A DNA stretch of 64,000 nt from Colwellia maritima (GTDB taxonomy: Bacteria; Pseudomonadota; Gammaproteobacteria; Enterobacterales; Alteromonadaceae): the NCBI RefSeq assembly GCF_022669015.1, contig NZ_JAKKSL010000006.1, positions 62,001-126,000 on the forward strand, read 5' to 3'. A program made the position numbers and the translations under genes. Below the pieces are notes generated by a model. That model was given only the letters and a program-made list of their open reading frames with translations. It did not search any database and had not been told where the DNA came from. Shown piece after piece: positions 29,759 to 39,394 of the stretch; positions within the stretch are counted from its first letter, which is position 1; each line of letters opens with the position of its first letter.

Positions 29759-30760
29759 GTGAGCCAAAAACCTTTTTTTATTTTTTCTATCTTAATTATT
29801 GTTAGCATCGGAGTACTTTATTTAAATTTACCAAACCTTTGGTCATCTAAAGACTATGCTGTCACGATTGCCGTATCGAAAACACCGCTTTCTAGCCCTT
29901 TTTATATAGCTAAAGCCCTTAATGCCTTTGATGATACCTGTGTTAGCGTTGAATATATCGAAGTAGATGGTGGAATTGAAGCATTTAATAAAGTGATTAA
30001 TGGTGAAGTTGATTTTGGTACAAGTTCTGATTCTGCAATCGCTTTTCAAAGTTTAGCAGAGCATAATTTTGTTACCCACACAATGTTTAGCCAATCAGAT
30101 AATGATATAAAATTAATAACACGAACTTCCGATAAGATTGAATCTGTCTTTGGACCTAAAAGGGAAAAAAGTTGGCGTTATCAAAAGATCTGCCAGTGAA
30201 TATTTATTAAGTACCTTGTTAGCAATTGAAGGCTTAACAGTGGAAGATGTTGATCTTCATTATTATAAACCAGAATTATTACTCCAAGGTTTTCGTGACG
30301 ATAAATTGGATGCTATTGTTCCTTGGGAGCCATATCCTTTTCAAGCATCAAAGTTGCTTGGAAACCAAATAACAACCCATGATACAAAAAACTTAAGTAC
30401 CTTAAGTTTTAATTTGATTTCCAAAGCCCCTGACAAACTATTGGTAGACAAAGCAACTTGTGTGATTCAAGGACTACAAACAGCCATAAATTATATTGCG
30501 TCACACCCAAAAAATCTAAAAAAATAGTGATAGATAAACTAGATTTAGATCCCGATTTTATGGATTGGATTTGGCCTGATTATATTTTTAAACTCGGCTT
30601 AAACCAATCTTTAATTTTAAATATTCAATCGCAAGCCACTTGGGCATTGGAAACACAAATAAGTGACTATAAGTTAGCCTCTAATGCAAAGGATTTGGTT
30701 GATACTCGAGCATTAAAACAGGTAGACCCTAAAGCGGTAAATGTAAATATAGTGCACTAA
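29759..30760 (+). CDS. Periplasmic NMT1/SsuA-like substrate-binding protein, membrane-anchored N-terminus (two or three frameshifts)
   Basis: About 333 residues. The N-terminus PFFIFSILIIVSIGVLYLNLP is an uncleaved-looking hydrophobic anchor with no lipobox. Then a nitrate/taurine (NMT1/SsuA)-type fold: VAVSKTPLSSPFYIAKALNAFDD-like start, IEVDGGIEAFNKVINGEVDFGTSSDSAIAF, LDLKGKKVGVIKRSASEYLL, DAIVPWEPYPFQASKLL. Frames break at ~30145-30155 and in an A-run at 30509-30514. The start is uncertain: GTG 29759 has no ribosome-binding site, while ATG 29746 has AGGA upstream but is one frame off, suggesting another indel. No ABC permease or ATPase follows. Instead a diguanylate cyclase starts 30 bases later, so it may be a sensor subunit. 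Confidence 0.72.
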
Positions 30761-30790
30761 TTACAGCATTCTCATTTAAGATATTTTATT

Positions 30791-32086
30791 ATGAAGTTAA
30801 GCTTACAACAACAGATTATTTTTTTCACATTAGGTAATTGCCTATTGTTTGTCGTGCTTGTCGCCAGTATTTTATGGTCAACTCATATTGTAGATGTCAC
30901 ATTAAAACGTGAACAATATGCGCATAAAGTAGAAGACTATACTAATATTTTAAAGCAACTTGTTCTCAGTGAAGATATCTACGCTAGCAACTACAGCACG
31001 AGCGATTGGTTTGCCTTAGAGACTAAGTTAAATAACCTCCTACAAGTTGCCCCCAATTTAACACCGCAGCAACAAACACTGCAGAATAGTATTGTAAATC
31101 AAAATAAAAGCGTACAACGTCTATTTGATACTATTAACAAAAACAAATTAAAAAATGCGAATCAAGCAATAAAAAAACATTTAAGAACTCGCTTAATTAC
31201 ACAACTTGAAGCTATTCGCACTGACTCAATACAACTTTCAGACATCGCCAAAAAAGATATTAAAAATGTTATAAAAAATCAAATCATCTTCGTTTTATTA
31301 ACCCTAGTATTCATTATACTAGCCTTAGTTTATGGCGCTTTTAAATTAACCACCGTATTTAAAACTTCCTTGAACGAAGTCAAAAATGCATTTAAAAAAA
31401 ACCACAGTGGCAACTTTCAAGCAATACAATTTTCTAATCCAACAGAGGAATTTGACAGTATTGCAAGTGCCTATAACGAGATGAACAAAAAATTAAGCAT
31501 CAGCACAGTCTCTTTAGAGTCTATGAAAAAAATTGTTGATGAACGAACCTGTAAATTAGAAGAACTCTCTAATACAGACTCGTTAACTCAAATTGCCAAT
31601 CGACGAGCACTTTTTGAACGTGGAAATGCTGAATTTTCTCGTATCCAAAGAAGCAAAAGTCAGTTAACCATCATGTTAATCGATTGTGATTTATTCAAAG
31701 ATATCAATGATAAATATGGTCATATTTTTGGTGATAAAGTACTGCAACATTTAACTGAAATATGTAAAAAAGCTATACGTAGCATTGATTTTTTTGCACG
31801 TTATGGTGGTGAGGAATTTATTATTATCTTACCAGATAGCAGTATAAATGGAGCGATGGAAACAGCAAAACGTATTCAACATTCTTTAGCTACCCACTGT
31901 ATTAAATTTGACGAGAAAGAGATTTGTATTACCGTAAGTATCGGTATAAGTACGGTTAGCGATAAACATGACAATTTTGAGCAATTGATAAAAGATGCGG
32001 ATATGGCTATGTATAAAGCCAAAACAAACGGCCGTAATAGAATTGAAATAGCAGACGAAAAAAACACAATAATCAAAAAAGCTTAA
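30791..32086 (+). CDS. Membrane diguanylate cyclase (GGEEF) with periplasmic sensing domain
   Basis: 431 residues. TM1 ~10-31, a periplasmic helical region ~32-163, TM2 ~164-186, a HAMP-like linker with coiled coil, and a GGDEF domain ~260-425 (DSLTQIANRRALFERG, MLIDCDLFKDINDKYGHIFGD). The active site is GGEEF at ~338-342. The product-inhibition site RxxD (RSID) lies five residues before it, so it should be an active, feedback-controlled c-di-GMP synthase. No EAL domain. It follows the substrate-binding-protein gene by 30 bases. By analogy with NspS-MbaA of Vibrio, the binding protein may regulate this enzyme from the periplasm; that pairing is inferred from adjacency only. Confidence 0.9.
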   Translation: MKLSLQQQIIFFTLGNCLLFVVLVASILWSTHIVDVTLKREQYAHKVEDYTNILKQLVLSEDIYASNYSTSDWFALETKLNNLLQVAPNLTPQQQTLQNSIVNQNKSVQRLFDTINKNKLKNANQAIKKHLRTRLITQLEAIRTDSIQLSDIAKKDIKNVIKNQIIFVLLTLVFIILALVYGAFKLTTVFKTSLNEVKNAFKKNHSGNFQAIQFSNPTEEFDSIASAYNEMNKKLSISTVSLESMKKIVDERTCKLEELSNTDSLTQIANRRALFERGNAEFSRIQRSKSQLTIMLIDCDLFKDINDKYGHIFGDKVLQHLTEICKKAIRSIDFFARYGGEEFIIILPDSSINGAMETAKRIQHSLATHCIKFDEKEICITVSIGISTVSDKHDNFEQLIKDADMAMYKAKTNGRNRIEIADEKNTIIKKA

Positions 32087-32296
32087 CCTGAAACTAAGTT
32101 CTATTACCGACAGGCAATTATTAGCCTCAAGTTGCCTTCAAAAACGCTTGTAACTAAATAACCTCAATTATAATCTCAATTCGTTTAGTATATTTTTCCA
32201 AAGTGAACAAAGCAAATTAAACACTATTTTTCAAAAAGTTACAAACAAACCACCCCTAATTGAAGTTAAATAGGTTACAGGGGAAATCTATACTTA

Positions 32297-33835
32297 TTAT
32301 TTAAAGGTTGAGCTTAACTTTTCTATATCTTCTGCACTTTTGTTTACCGCAATACCATAGCTATTGACCTGTTCTGCAAGCAAAACATTTGTTTTAGAAA
32401 TATCGTCTATCGTATGCACACTATGAGTAATTTCATTAGCAACAACACTTTGTTCCTCAGCAGCGGTAGCAATTTGAGAAGTCATATCACTAACATCATT
32501 CACATTACTGATAATATCTTCCATCGCTTGCTTAATTTTAGAGCTATCTTCAGAGCATTCTTCGGCATTCGCTTTGCTCGTAAGCATCACCTGACTCCAA
32601 TTTTTCAAGGTGTTTTGTAGTTCAACAACGGAGGTTTGGATCTGAACAGTTGCCCCCTGAGTTCTACTCGCTAAATTCCTCACTTCATCAGCCACTACAG
32701 CAAAACCTCGCCCTTGCTCTCCTGCCCTTGCTGCTTCAATTGCAGCATTTAATGCTAGCAAGTTTGTTTGGTCGGCAATTCCTTGTATTTCAACCATAAT
32801 TGTTGAAATTTTATTAACATCGTTAACCAATTCAAGGGCATTCGTCGCGGCTTTATCAACATCACCGGCTAAATTATTAATTTTATTCTGGCTTATCTCA
32901 ACAATGCTGATATTTTCCTGACACTCATTTTGTACTGTTAAAACTTTATCATGTGTTTGATTTGTATTGATGCTAACTTCACTAATCGTTGCACTCATTT
33001 CAGTTATTGCCGTTGCAAGTTGTGTTAAATGCAAATTTTCTTCTTTTATACCCGTTTGTATTTCGGATGAAGCCTGTGCTAATTCAGAGGCGATATTTAC
33101 TAATTTTTTTCCTGAGTCGCTGCTTCTACCGAGTATTGTTCTTATTCGAGCTTTATATAATTCTAGAGGATAAAGCAATATATTTAATGGTCCTTTCCCT
33201 GAAAAAATTATACGTGACGGACTATCAAATAACTTTTTAGTTTTAGTTACGGCATTGGGAAAAGTAAACAACTCGGGTAAAAAGACTAGCGAAAGCAAAC
33301 CAATACAACATAGGAGTACAATAGATGGAACGATTGAATTGGTATACAACCACCCCCCTATAGAGGTCATAGTGATAATAGCTAAGGCAAGTAATCTTCT
33401 TATGTTAACGTTATTATCTAAGCCCGCAATAGACCCCCCATTATTGAGAGTATTATATAACTGTTGAGCATTTCGTTTCTGCTCGTTACTCGGCAAGATT
33501 CTAACCGACTGATAGCCAGTAACTTTATCATTTGTAAATACGGGTGTTATATAGGCATCCACCCAATAATAATCACCATTTTTACAACGATTTTTAACCA
33601 TTCCTCGCCAAGAGTCTCCTCGTTTAAGTTTACTCCATAAATCAGCAAAAGCCGCTTTGGGCATTGACGGATGTCTAACTATGTTATGATTTTCCCCTAC
33701 AAGTTCCTCAAGGGAGTAACCTGAAATTTCGCAAAACTCATTATTGGCGTAAGTTATGATTCCATCTAAATCAGTAATAGAGACTAATTGCTGAGTCTCA
33801 GAGAAAACTCGTTCAATATTTGATTTATCGCCCAT
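32297..33835 (-). CDS. Aer-like PAS-containing methyl-accepting chemotaxis protein
   Basis: 512 residues. An N-terminal PAS domain (~10-110; [27 protein letters not shown]) of the type that in Aer binds FAD and senses redox/oxygen. Next come two hydrophobic segments (~147-190) with almost no periplasmic loop, then a long MCP signalling domain whose hairpin tip reads [20 protein letters not shown] followed by [18 protein letters not shown]. This is the Aer topology: a cytosolic sensor anchored by a short membrane hairpin. No C-terminal CheR/CheB-tether pentapeptide. Complete, with its own upstream region. The signal sensed is inferred. Confidence 0.9.
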   Translation of the reverse strand: MGDKSNIERVFSETQQLVSITDLDGIITYANNEFCEISGYSLEELVGENHNIVRHPSMPKAAFADLWSKLKRGDSWRGMVKNRCKNGDYYWVDAYITPVFTNDKVTGYQSVRILPSNEQKRNAQQLYNTLNNGGSIAGLDNNVNIRRLLALAIITMTSIGGWLYTNSIVPSIVLLCCIGLLSLVFLPELFTFPNAVTKTKKLFDSPSRIIFSGKGPLNILLYPLELYKARIRTILGRSSDSGKKLVNIASELAQASSEIQTGIKEENLHLTQLATAITEMSATISEVSINTNQTHDKVLTVQNECQENISIVEISQNKINNLAGDVDKAATNALELVNDVNKISTIMVEIQGIADQTNLLALNAAIEAARAGEQGRGFAVVADEVRNLASRTQGATVQIQTSVVELQNTLKNWSQVMLTSKANAEECSEDSSKIKQAMEDIISNVNDVSDMTSQIATAAEEQSVVANEITHSVHTIDDISKTNVLLAEQVNSYGIAVNKSAEDIEKLSSTFK

Positions 33836-34171
33836 TATATTCCTTTTTTTCAGATAAATTTTCTAAGAAAAACTAACAAGAACTTTATTTATACCATATA
33901 AGCTACTTTACGAATAGAATTTACGCCTAACTAATTCCAATATTAGTACCATAAACAGAGGAAAATACTGATTTATTGATATTGCATTACAGTGCGGGAA
34001 CCCAAAGTGCAAGAATCAAATTTTTACCTTTTCCCCAGTACCGCTAATACAAAGAAGTTCAGGTTACTTACTTTTTTGAAGGCATTTTTACTTATGAAAT
34101 ATATTTGAACTTGGGTCAGCGATAAAGCAATAAAGCATCGCGCTGACAATGTAGTTAACCACCTCAATAGT
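33836..34171. other. Intergenic region between dusC and the Aer-like gene
   Basis: 336 bases, AT-rich, containing the promoter side of the chemoreceptor gene and the 3' side of dusC. I see no gene, clear terminator or operator. Confidence 0.3.
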
Positions 34172-35105
34172 TTAGAGTTTTTCAATGATCGCTTCTGCTG
34201 TTTTCAACGTACGAATTTCTTGGAATAATTGATCGGCTTCGCTATATTGAAGCTTTAAATATTTAAGCCATTGCTTAATGCGGTTTGGATAATATTTGCT
34301 TTTATCGCCGTAGGTTTCACAACGCGTATAATCAAGTAATAAGCCTTGCACTTCATGCCACGGCATAACTGGCATCTGTTGCTTAATCACCTGCGCTAAG
34401 TTTGGCAACATTAAGGCACCACGCCCCACCATAATGTCGGTACAAGTAGAAATTTCTCGACAGTTTTTAGCGTCAGTTAATGTAAAAATATCGCCATTGG
34501 CAATCACTGGAATCGTTATATTTTCTTTTATTTTAGCAATCCATTCCCAGTGAGCACGGAGGCCTGTAACCTTCCATTTTAGTCCGCGCATGTACCGTAA
34601 GCTCATTAGCGCCGGCGGCTTCAATTGCTTGTGCATTTTCAATCGCTAGGCTTTTATCTTCATAACCTAAACGAATTTTAGCACTAACAATGGCCTCTGC
34701 AGGCACAGTTTGCTTGATTGCGTTGACAATTTGATAAAGATCTTCTGGATCTTTCAATAATATTGCCCCGCCACGATTATTATTAACCATTTTAGAAGGA
34801 CACCCAAAATTGATATCAATACCATGCGAACCAAACTCTATCGCTTTTGCGGCATTGTCTGCCATACATGTTGGGTTTTGACCTAATAATTGCACACGTA
34901 CTGGCGTTCCGGCTTCAGTAGTACAACCGTAAGCGTTAGCATTGGTTAATTCTGGACAAGCACGAAAAAAAGCGCGGTCTGAAATAAGTAGGTCAACCAC
35001 ACGTACAAACTCAGTAACACATAGATCATATCCGCCCACTCTTGACAGTAAGTCTCGCATTAAATGATCAAGCACGCCTTCCATAGGGGCTAGTACTATT
35101 CGCAT
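34172..35105 (-). CDS. dusC: tRNA-dihydrouridine(16) synthase DusC (frameshift ~34556)
   Basis: FMN enzyme reducing U16 in tRNA, ~310 residues. It starts MRIVLAPMEGVLDHLMRDLL. The conserved Dus motif GIDINFGCPSKMVNNNRGGA contains the catalytic Cys, and VSAKIRLGYED and VHARTKMEGYRPP bind FMN/RNA. The second frame continues AHWEWIAKIKENITIPVIANGDI, MVGRGAL. The break at ~34554-34559 reads (coding strand) CCGTGC where CCGGC fits. The APMEGV...DLLS and RPPAHWEW features favour DusC over DusA/B. It begins 2 bases after the stop of the small membrane-protein frame upstream. Confidence 0.9.
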
Positions 35106-35107
35106 AA

Positions 35108-35446
35108 TTACTTAGTCATGTTCATATTGTTATGATCTTTATCATCAGATAAATCACAAGGTGTACTAACAAAAGCGGTTTTGAGCCCTGAATTAATTTT
35201 ATTTTTACGCTTAGCTATTGCCCGTTTATTTATTATCCAATAAAGACTGGCCGTTGACAAAGCAATAGAGAAATGAACAAACACAGTAAGCCATTGGCCA
35301 TTTTCATGCCACATAAACACGGGACCACGATAAGTAACATAAAATAAATCGAGCACTGAAATGTGCAACCAAATACTTAAAAAAAATAATTTTAATTGAT
35401 GGCGTTTAAGAAATGTTCTTGGAAAAAAATTCAATCGATAAACCAA
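35108..35446 (-). CDS. Small hypothetical membrane protein
   Basis: 112 residues with two predicted helices (about 22-42 and 52-70) and a basic, then acidic, cytosolic tail. The only start for the full frame is TTG at 35446, without a visible ribosome-binding site, so the N-terminus may be wrong. The stop is 2 bases before the dusC start, suggesting translational linkage. No family recognised. Confidence 0.45.
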   Translation of the reverse strand: MVYRLNFFPRTFLKRHQLKLFFLSIWLHISVLDLFYVTYRGPVFMWHENGQWLTVFVHFSIALSTASLYWIINKRAIAKRKNKINSGLKTAFVSTPCDLSDDKDHNNMNMTK

Positions 35447-35531
35447 TAAAAGGTAATTAGCCCATTATAACCAAGTGAGTAAGTCAGGGTAAACAAACTT
35501 ATAACTTAATAATCGCTTCGATTTTTCTCCG

Positions 35532-36336
35532 CTAACCACCCTTGTGCTCTCGTTTGCCGGCTTTTTTAATAACGGGGGCGTCTAACTTGAGTGCCTTAGC
35601 CGCAGCTTGGTAATATTGTCCCTTACTCACATGGGTATCACTTACACCATTAAAAACGGTTTGTGCGTTATTACCTGAAACAAGTGAAATTTTTGACCAC
35701 TCAACACATAACAGTGACTCAATTAAGCCAATAGCATCTTGCTGATGAATTAAATTAACCGGTGCAGACGAGTCGCTCAGGGTTTTCTTTGCTTGTATGA
35801 ATTTCCCAGGATGACGATTAGGACCAACTAAACCCGCTAATCGAATAACAATCCCCTCCTTGGAAAAATTCATTACAGCTTGTTCTGCAGCATGTAATAT
35901 TTTCACTTTATCTGTAGAAAGATTAAGTTCATTATTTTCATCTACAATACCAGATAAACCATCATAAACAGCGGTACTCGACAACAAAATAATACGTTCA
36001 ACTACTCCGCGTTCCTGTGCAGCAGAAACAAGTTGCGTTATTTTCTCTGCATAATCGGTTCTGCCTTGTCTAACTTGCGGTGTAATAGCAATCACCAAAC
36101 TCTGCTGTGCAAAAATATCGTGTTGAGCAAGCATGGTATTATCCGTCCGGCAAAGTTAATTGCTGAGCAATTATAGCCTGTTGATTTAATGTAACGACAT
36201 TTTCTGCTCTACCACTTGTGGCAAGCACAGACATTTTTTTCGCTTGTAAACTGACCGCTAGCGCCTTACCTAACCAACCACAACCAATAATACCGACAGA
36301 AAGCGGCTTTTCAACGTAATGATGTGTTTTACTCAT
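35532..36336 (-). CDS. NAD(P)-binding epimerase/reductase-like protein, YeeZ type (frameshift ~36146)
   Basis: About 268 residues of the extended/atypical SDR family. The N-terminal Rossmann motif SVGIIGCGWLGKALAVSLQAKK sits in the first frame (36336 to ~36140). The rest (FAQQSLVIAITPQVRQG, IILLSSTAVYDG, VIRLAGLVGPNRHPGKF, INLIHQQDAIGLI-type VNLIHQQDAIGLIES) is in the second. The break near 36143-36150 lies beside a GCCGG and is one base long. E. coli YeeZ and relatives have no settled function. Downstream of a GNAT/thioesterase-like gene on the same strand, about 60 bases away. Confidence 0.75.
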
Positions 36337-36397
36337 AGTCTTAACTCTTTGCAGTGAGTTAAACTCACGTTTTTATGGTGAAGGCGAAAATCAAATA

Positions 36398-37306
36398 TCA
36401 CTCTCTTGGTAAAATAAAATAACTTCCGTTGAAGGTCGCCGCAATATTTTCACCGCAATATACGTGTGCGGTTAACTTGATTCTTGCATTTTTACCTTGT
36501 AATAAATTATCAAAATTTCCTGAAACATCTGCTTGTACAACCTGCCCATAGGCAAGACTTTTAATAGGTGAGTGATAACGAATGTTAGCATCGGCTAGTA
36601 CAATATCTCCATCAAGTGCTACGCCTTTATCTTGTTGTTCATGTAACGTTAAATATACCCACCCCCAACCCGTTAATGTTGCCAAGGTATAAATACTACC
36701 TGCAAACATGGTGTGGTGTAAGTTTTGGTTAAAATCAGTATCACAACGGGTAATTAATTTCAGGCTATCAAAATAACTTATTTGTAAGTTCATCGCTTTA
36801 CTTAAAGGAATGGTGTCATGCCAAATAGCTTGTAATGCTTGTGATTTCGACAGTTGATCTTGGGCATGTACTGGTATTTTTTTCGTCATACTGTAATGTT
36901 TTACATCACCAAACAGTGTATGAGAATAGCCCCGCATTTTATAACCCAATTTTTCGTAAAAACCTAAAGCTTGCTCACGTGCATTTAAAACAATCTCGGT
37001 GATCCCTAACATACTCGCTTGTTGTTCGAGCGCCCGAATAATTTGTTGACCTAATCCTTGCCCTTGCATGTTATCATCAACTGCCATGTAGCGAATTTGA
37101 CCTTGTTGTTCTGTAACTTTTTCTAAACGGCCAACCGCTAATACCTTGTTATCTTCATCAACTATCATTCGATGAAGCGCACTTTGCTCTTGTTGGTCTT
37201 GCTCGCTGCCTTCTGGTTGCTGCCAGGGTTGTCTTAATATTTTCCATCGTAAGTGGTAATATTGTGAAAATTCTTCAGTAGAATTAGGTGCTCTTAAGGT
37301 ATTCAT
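36398..37306 (-). CDS. yiiD: Two-domain GNAT acetyltransferase plus YiiD-type hotdog thioesterase domain
   Basis: 302 residues. Residues ~1-145 form a GNAT domain (RYMAVDDNMQGQGLGQQIIRALEQ acetyl-CoA loop; NAREQALGFYEKLGYKMRG). Residues ~150-302 match the YiiD C-terminal domain, a hotdog fold (NQNLHHTMFAGSIYTLATLTGWGWVYL, IRYHSPIKSLAYGQVV). E. coli YiiD has the same domain order and has been linked to fatty-acid synthesis initiation; the biochemical role here is inferred. Complete frame, and the ATG is well supported by the domain start. Confidence 0.82.
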   Translation of the reverse strand: MNTLRAPNSTEEFSQYYHLRWKILRQPWQQPEGSEQDQQEQSALHRMIVDEDNKVLAVGRLEKVTEQQGQIRYMAVDDNMQGQGLGQQIIRALEQQASMLGITEIVLNAREQALGFYEKLGYKMRGYSHTLFGDVKHYSMTKKIPVHAQDQLSKSQALQAIWHDTIPLSKAMNLQISYFDSLKLITRCDTDFNQNLHHTMFAGSIYTLATLTGWGWVYLTLHEQQDKGVALDGDIVLADANIRYHSPIKSLAYGQVVQADVSGNFDNLLQGKNARIKLTAHVYCGENIAATFNGSYFILPRE

Positions 37307-37389
37307 GGGTTGTCCCTACTGTCTATTTGATACCTAGTTCGATATCTAGTTAACCGACGTCTCAATTTTATTTAATCTATTGGAGAATT

Positions 37390-38178
37390 ATGCAATTAGC
37401 AAAGCACGTTACACAAGGTAAATTAACCTATTTAAGTCAAGGTGATGAATCCATTTCAGTTTATGAAAACGATCATTACCGTTGGCTGACTTTTGGCAAC
37501 GCTGTTAGTTACAACAAAGACGCGCAGATTATTCAAAGTGTAATGCTTAAACGCAAACCATGGAAGTTAACCTTACCCCATCAAACCGCGATGATGTTGC
37601 CTTTGCTATTTTTTAAGCCAGATAACATGGTTGAGTTGGGATTAGGTGGTGGTAATATCCAACGATTTATTCAGCAAGTTTCTAAAGAGATAACCATACA
37701 TAGCATTGAACATAGTACTGTTGTGATCGATTGTTTTAAACAGTTTTTTAACCCACAAAATAATCAAACACAAATAACCCATAGCGATAGTGTGCAATGG
37801 TTACAGCAAAACACTACTGACAACGATTGGTATGTTTGTGATATATATCAGAATGATATTCAAAGTTATCAGAATACCGTTAATCAATTGGAGCATCTTT
37901 CCGCAAATATAAAACCAACAAGCTGTTTATCTATTAACTTACCTGATGCTAATGATACCGAAGTTAATTTATTATTAACGATATTAAAACAGTTATCGAC
38001 GCATCACGATATTACTTATTTTCATATACCAAATTATTTAAACATTGTGATTCATTTGATTCCGAAACAATGGCAAATATATAAACGAATAAAACGAAAT
38101 AATCACAGTTATTTGCCCAACAATACATTTTCAAGATGGAAAACGTTTTGGCAGCACGGTAAAACATTGCCAGATTAA
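37390..38178 (+). CDS. Spermidine-synthase-like methyltransferase-fold protein
   Basis: 262 residues, cytosolic. The Rossmann motif I is MVELGLGGGNIQRFIQQ, followed by IHSIEHSTVVIDCFKQFF (acidic residue in the donor pocket) and DWYVCDIYQND. This resembles the spermidine synthase/SAM-methyltransferase fold but lacks the usual aminopropyltransferase gate-keeping sequences, so the reaction is unknown. Shine-Dalgarno GGAG sits before the ATG. Divergent from the yiiD-like gene. Confidence 0.72.
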   Translation: MQLAKHVTQGKLTYLSQGDESISVYENDHYRWLTFGNAVSYNKDAQIIQSVMLKRKPWKLTLPHQTAMMLPLLFFKPDNMVELGLGGGNIQRFIQQVSKEITIHSIEHSTVVIDCFKQFFNPQNNQTQITHSDSVQWLQQNTTDNDWYVCDIYQNDIQSYQNTVNQLEHLSANIKPTSCLSINLPDANDTEVNLLLTILKQLSTHHDITYFHIPNYLNIVIHLIPKQWQIYKRIKRNNHSYLPNNTFSRWKTFWQHGKTLPD

Positions 38179-38214
38179 AGACTAACAAGCGTAAACCATC
38201 TACTATATTCGCTA

Positions 38215-39057
38215 TTATTTTGTTGGATTAGTTAAATTAAAACCTTTGCTCATATAAATATCGTCATACGCTAAGCCGCCATTACCATAAGGTTGATTGT
38301 GTGGACCCGTATTACAATTGGCAAAAAAGGTGATCAACGGTTTTTCTCTTTTCATTCTAAACGCGGCATTTTTGTATACTAATGTTTGTTCTGCAAACTC
38401 GCCCCCCTGCAGAAATACATCATAAGATTGCCCACCTTTATTAATTAGGTTGTTATTAACTACATACCAAATTTGATACCAAACATTAGTTTGCATTGGT
38501 TTAGCCGGCTGTTTATCCATAAAGTTGTGAATTTTACTGTACTGTTGATATTTGTTATTGCTGTCAATTTTTACCATCAAAGTACCATCATTTTTAAAGC
38601 CATTGGACTCAAATTTATCAGTCACTCTTAAAGTCGGTTCAAACGCATTATAGCCTGCAATTTTAATGTCTTCTGCTGTTAAGTTACTAATACCAAAGGC
38701 ATGATTGTTAGGGAAATTTTCTACGAGAATACGAGTGTAAAAAGTGTAAATTTCTCCCACCGCCACAGGCTCAGGTAATCTTTTAATACTCAGCGCTTTA
38801 CGGTTTCCTATAACCCCCTCTTCGGCAGGTTTTTTAATCAAGTAATGATTGTTGTTTGCCGTATTATTCTCAAGACGAATCTCTGTTATTTGCGGTTCAG
38901 AAATATAAGGTTTGGTATTGTTTTGTGTATCTGCTTTTTGCCAGTTTTTTAAGGTTTGTTGTTCAAAATTATCAATTAATAACCAAGAAGAATTCTTATG
39001 GCTCGTTGAACATGCACTGAGTAATACGATGAGAGATAACGCCAATAAATTTTTCAT
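38215..39057 (-). CDS. Predicted lipoprotein of unknown function
   Basis: 280 residues from ATG 39057; a longer frame from 39114 would add 19 residues ahead of the signal peptide. MKNLLALSLIVLLSACSTS is a lipoprotein signal with lipobox LSAC (Cys16). The mature part is mostly beta-rich (LIDNFEQQTLKNWQKAD..., NVWYQIWYVVNNN, FFANCNTGPHNQPYGNGGLAYDDIYMSKG), reminiscent of a carbohydrate-binding/jelly-roll domain. That is an impression, not a family match. Alone between convergent and divergent neighbours. Confidence 0.7.
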   Translation of the reverse strand: MKNLLALSLIVLLSACSTSHKNSSWLLIDNFEQQTLKNWQKADTQNNTKPYISEPQITEIRLENNTANNNHYLIKKPAEEGVIGNRKALSIKRLPEPVAVGEIYTFYTRILVENFPNNHAFGISNLTAEDIKIAGYNAFEPTLRVTDKFESNGFKNDGTLMVKIDSNNKYQQYSKIHNFMDKQPAKPMQTNVWYQIWYVVNNNLINKGGQSYDVFLQGGEFAEQTLVYKNAAFRMKREKPLITFFANCNTGPHNQPYGNGGLAYDDIYMSKGFNLTNPTK

Positions 39058-39394
39058 ATAAATACAGTTAAGTTTTCGGTTTAGACTTAGTCTAACAAAC
39101 TTTGATGAAATCAAAAATAACGATATTTCAACCTACCCATTGACGCGAATTTTCCTTGAAATAACAAAAAACTCGCCGAAGCGAGTTTTATAAATCAATA
39201 CTTAATGCTGATTATTATTCAACCTGAATTCAGGATAATGAATTTTATAATTTATTGATTCATATAACTTAAAAATAAAACTATATGATTTCACTAAAAA
39301 AATTATTTACTTTGCTCCTAATGTTAGAATTCAGCCCGTATAACAAGGCGGTTAAATAACAATATTAGGTATAATTGCTTATCCAGTTTTCAGG
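39058..39394. other. Intergenic region with a terminator, between the M3 peptidase and lipoprotein genes
   Basis: 337 bases without a gene. It holds the terminator at 39168-39189 and presumably the promoter of the lipoprotein gene. Nothing else was recognised. Confidence 0.4.
39168..39189. terminator. Intrinsic terminator downstream of the M3 peptidase gene
   Basis: AAAACTCGC (39168-39176), loop CGAA, GCGAGTTTT (39181-39189). Nine-bp stem, tight tetraloop and U-tract on the minus strand, ~200 bases after the oligopeptidase stop. Confidence 0.8.
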
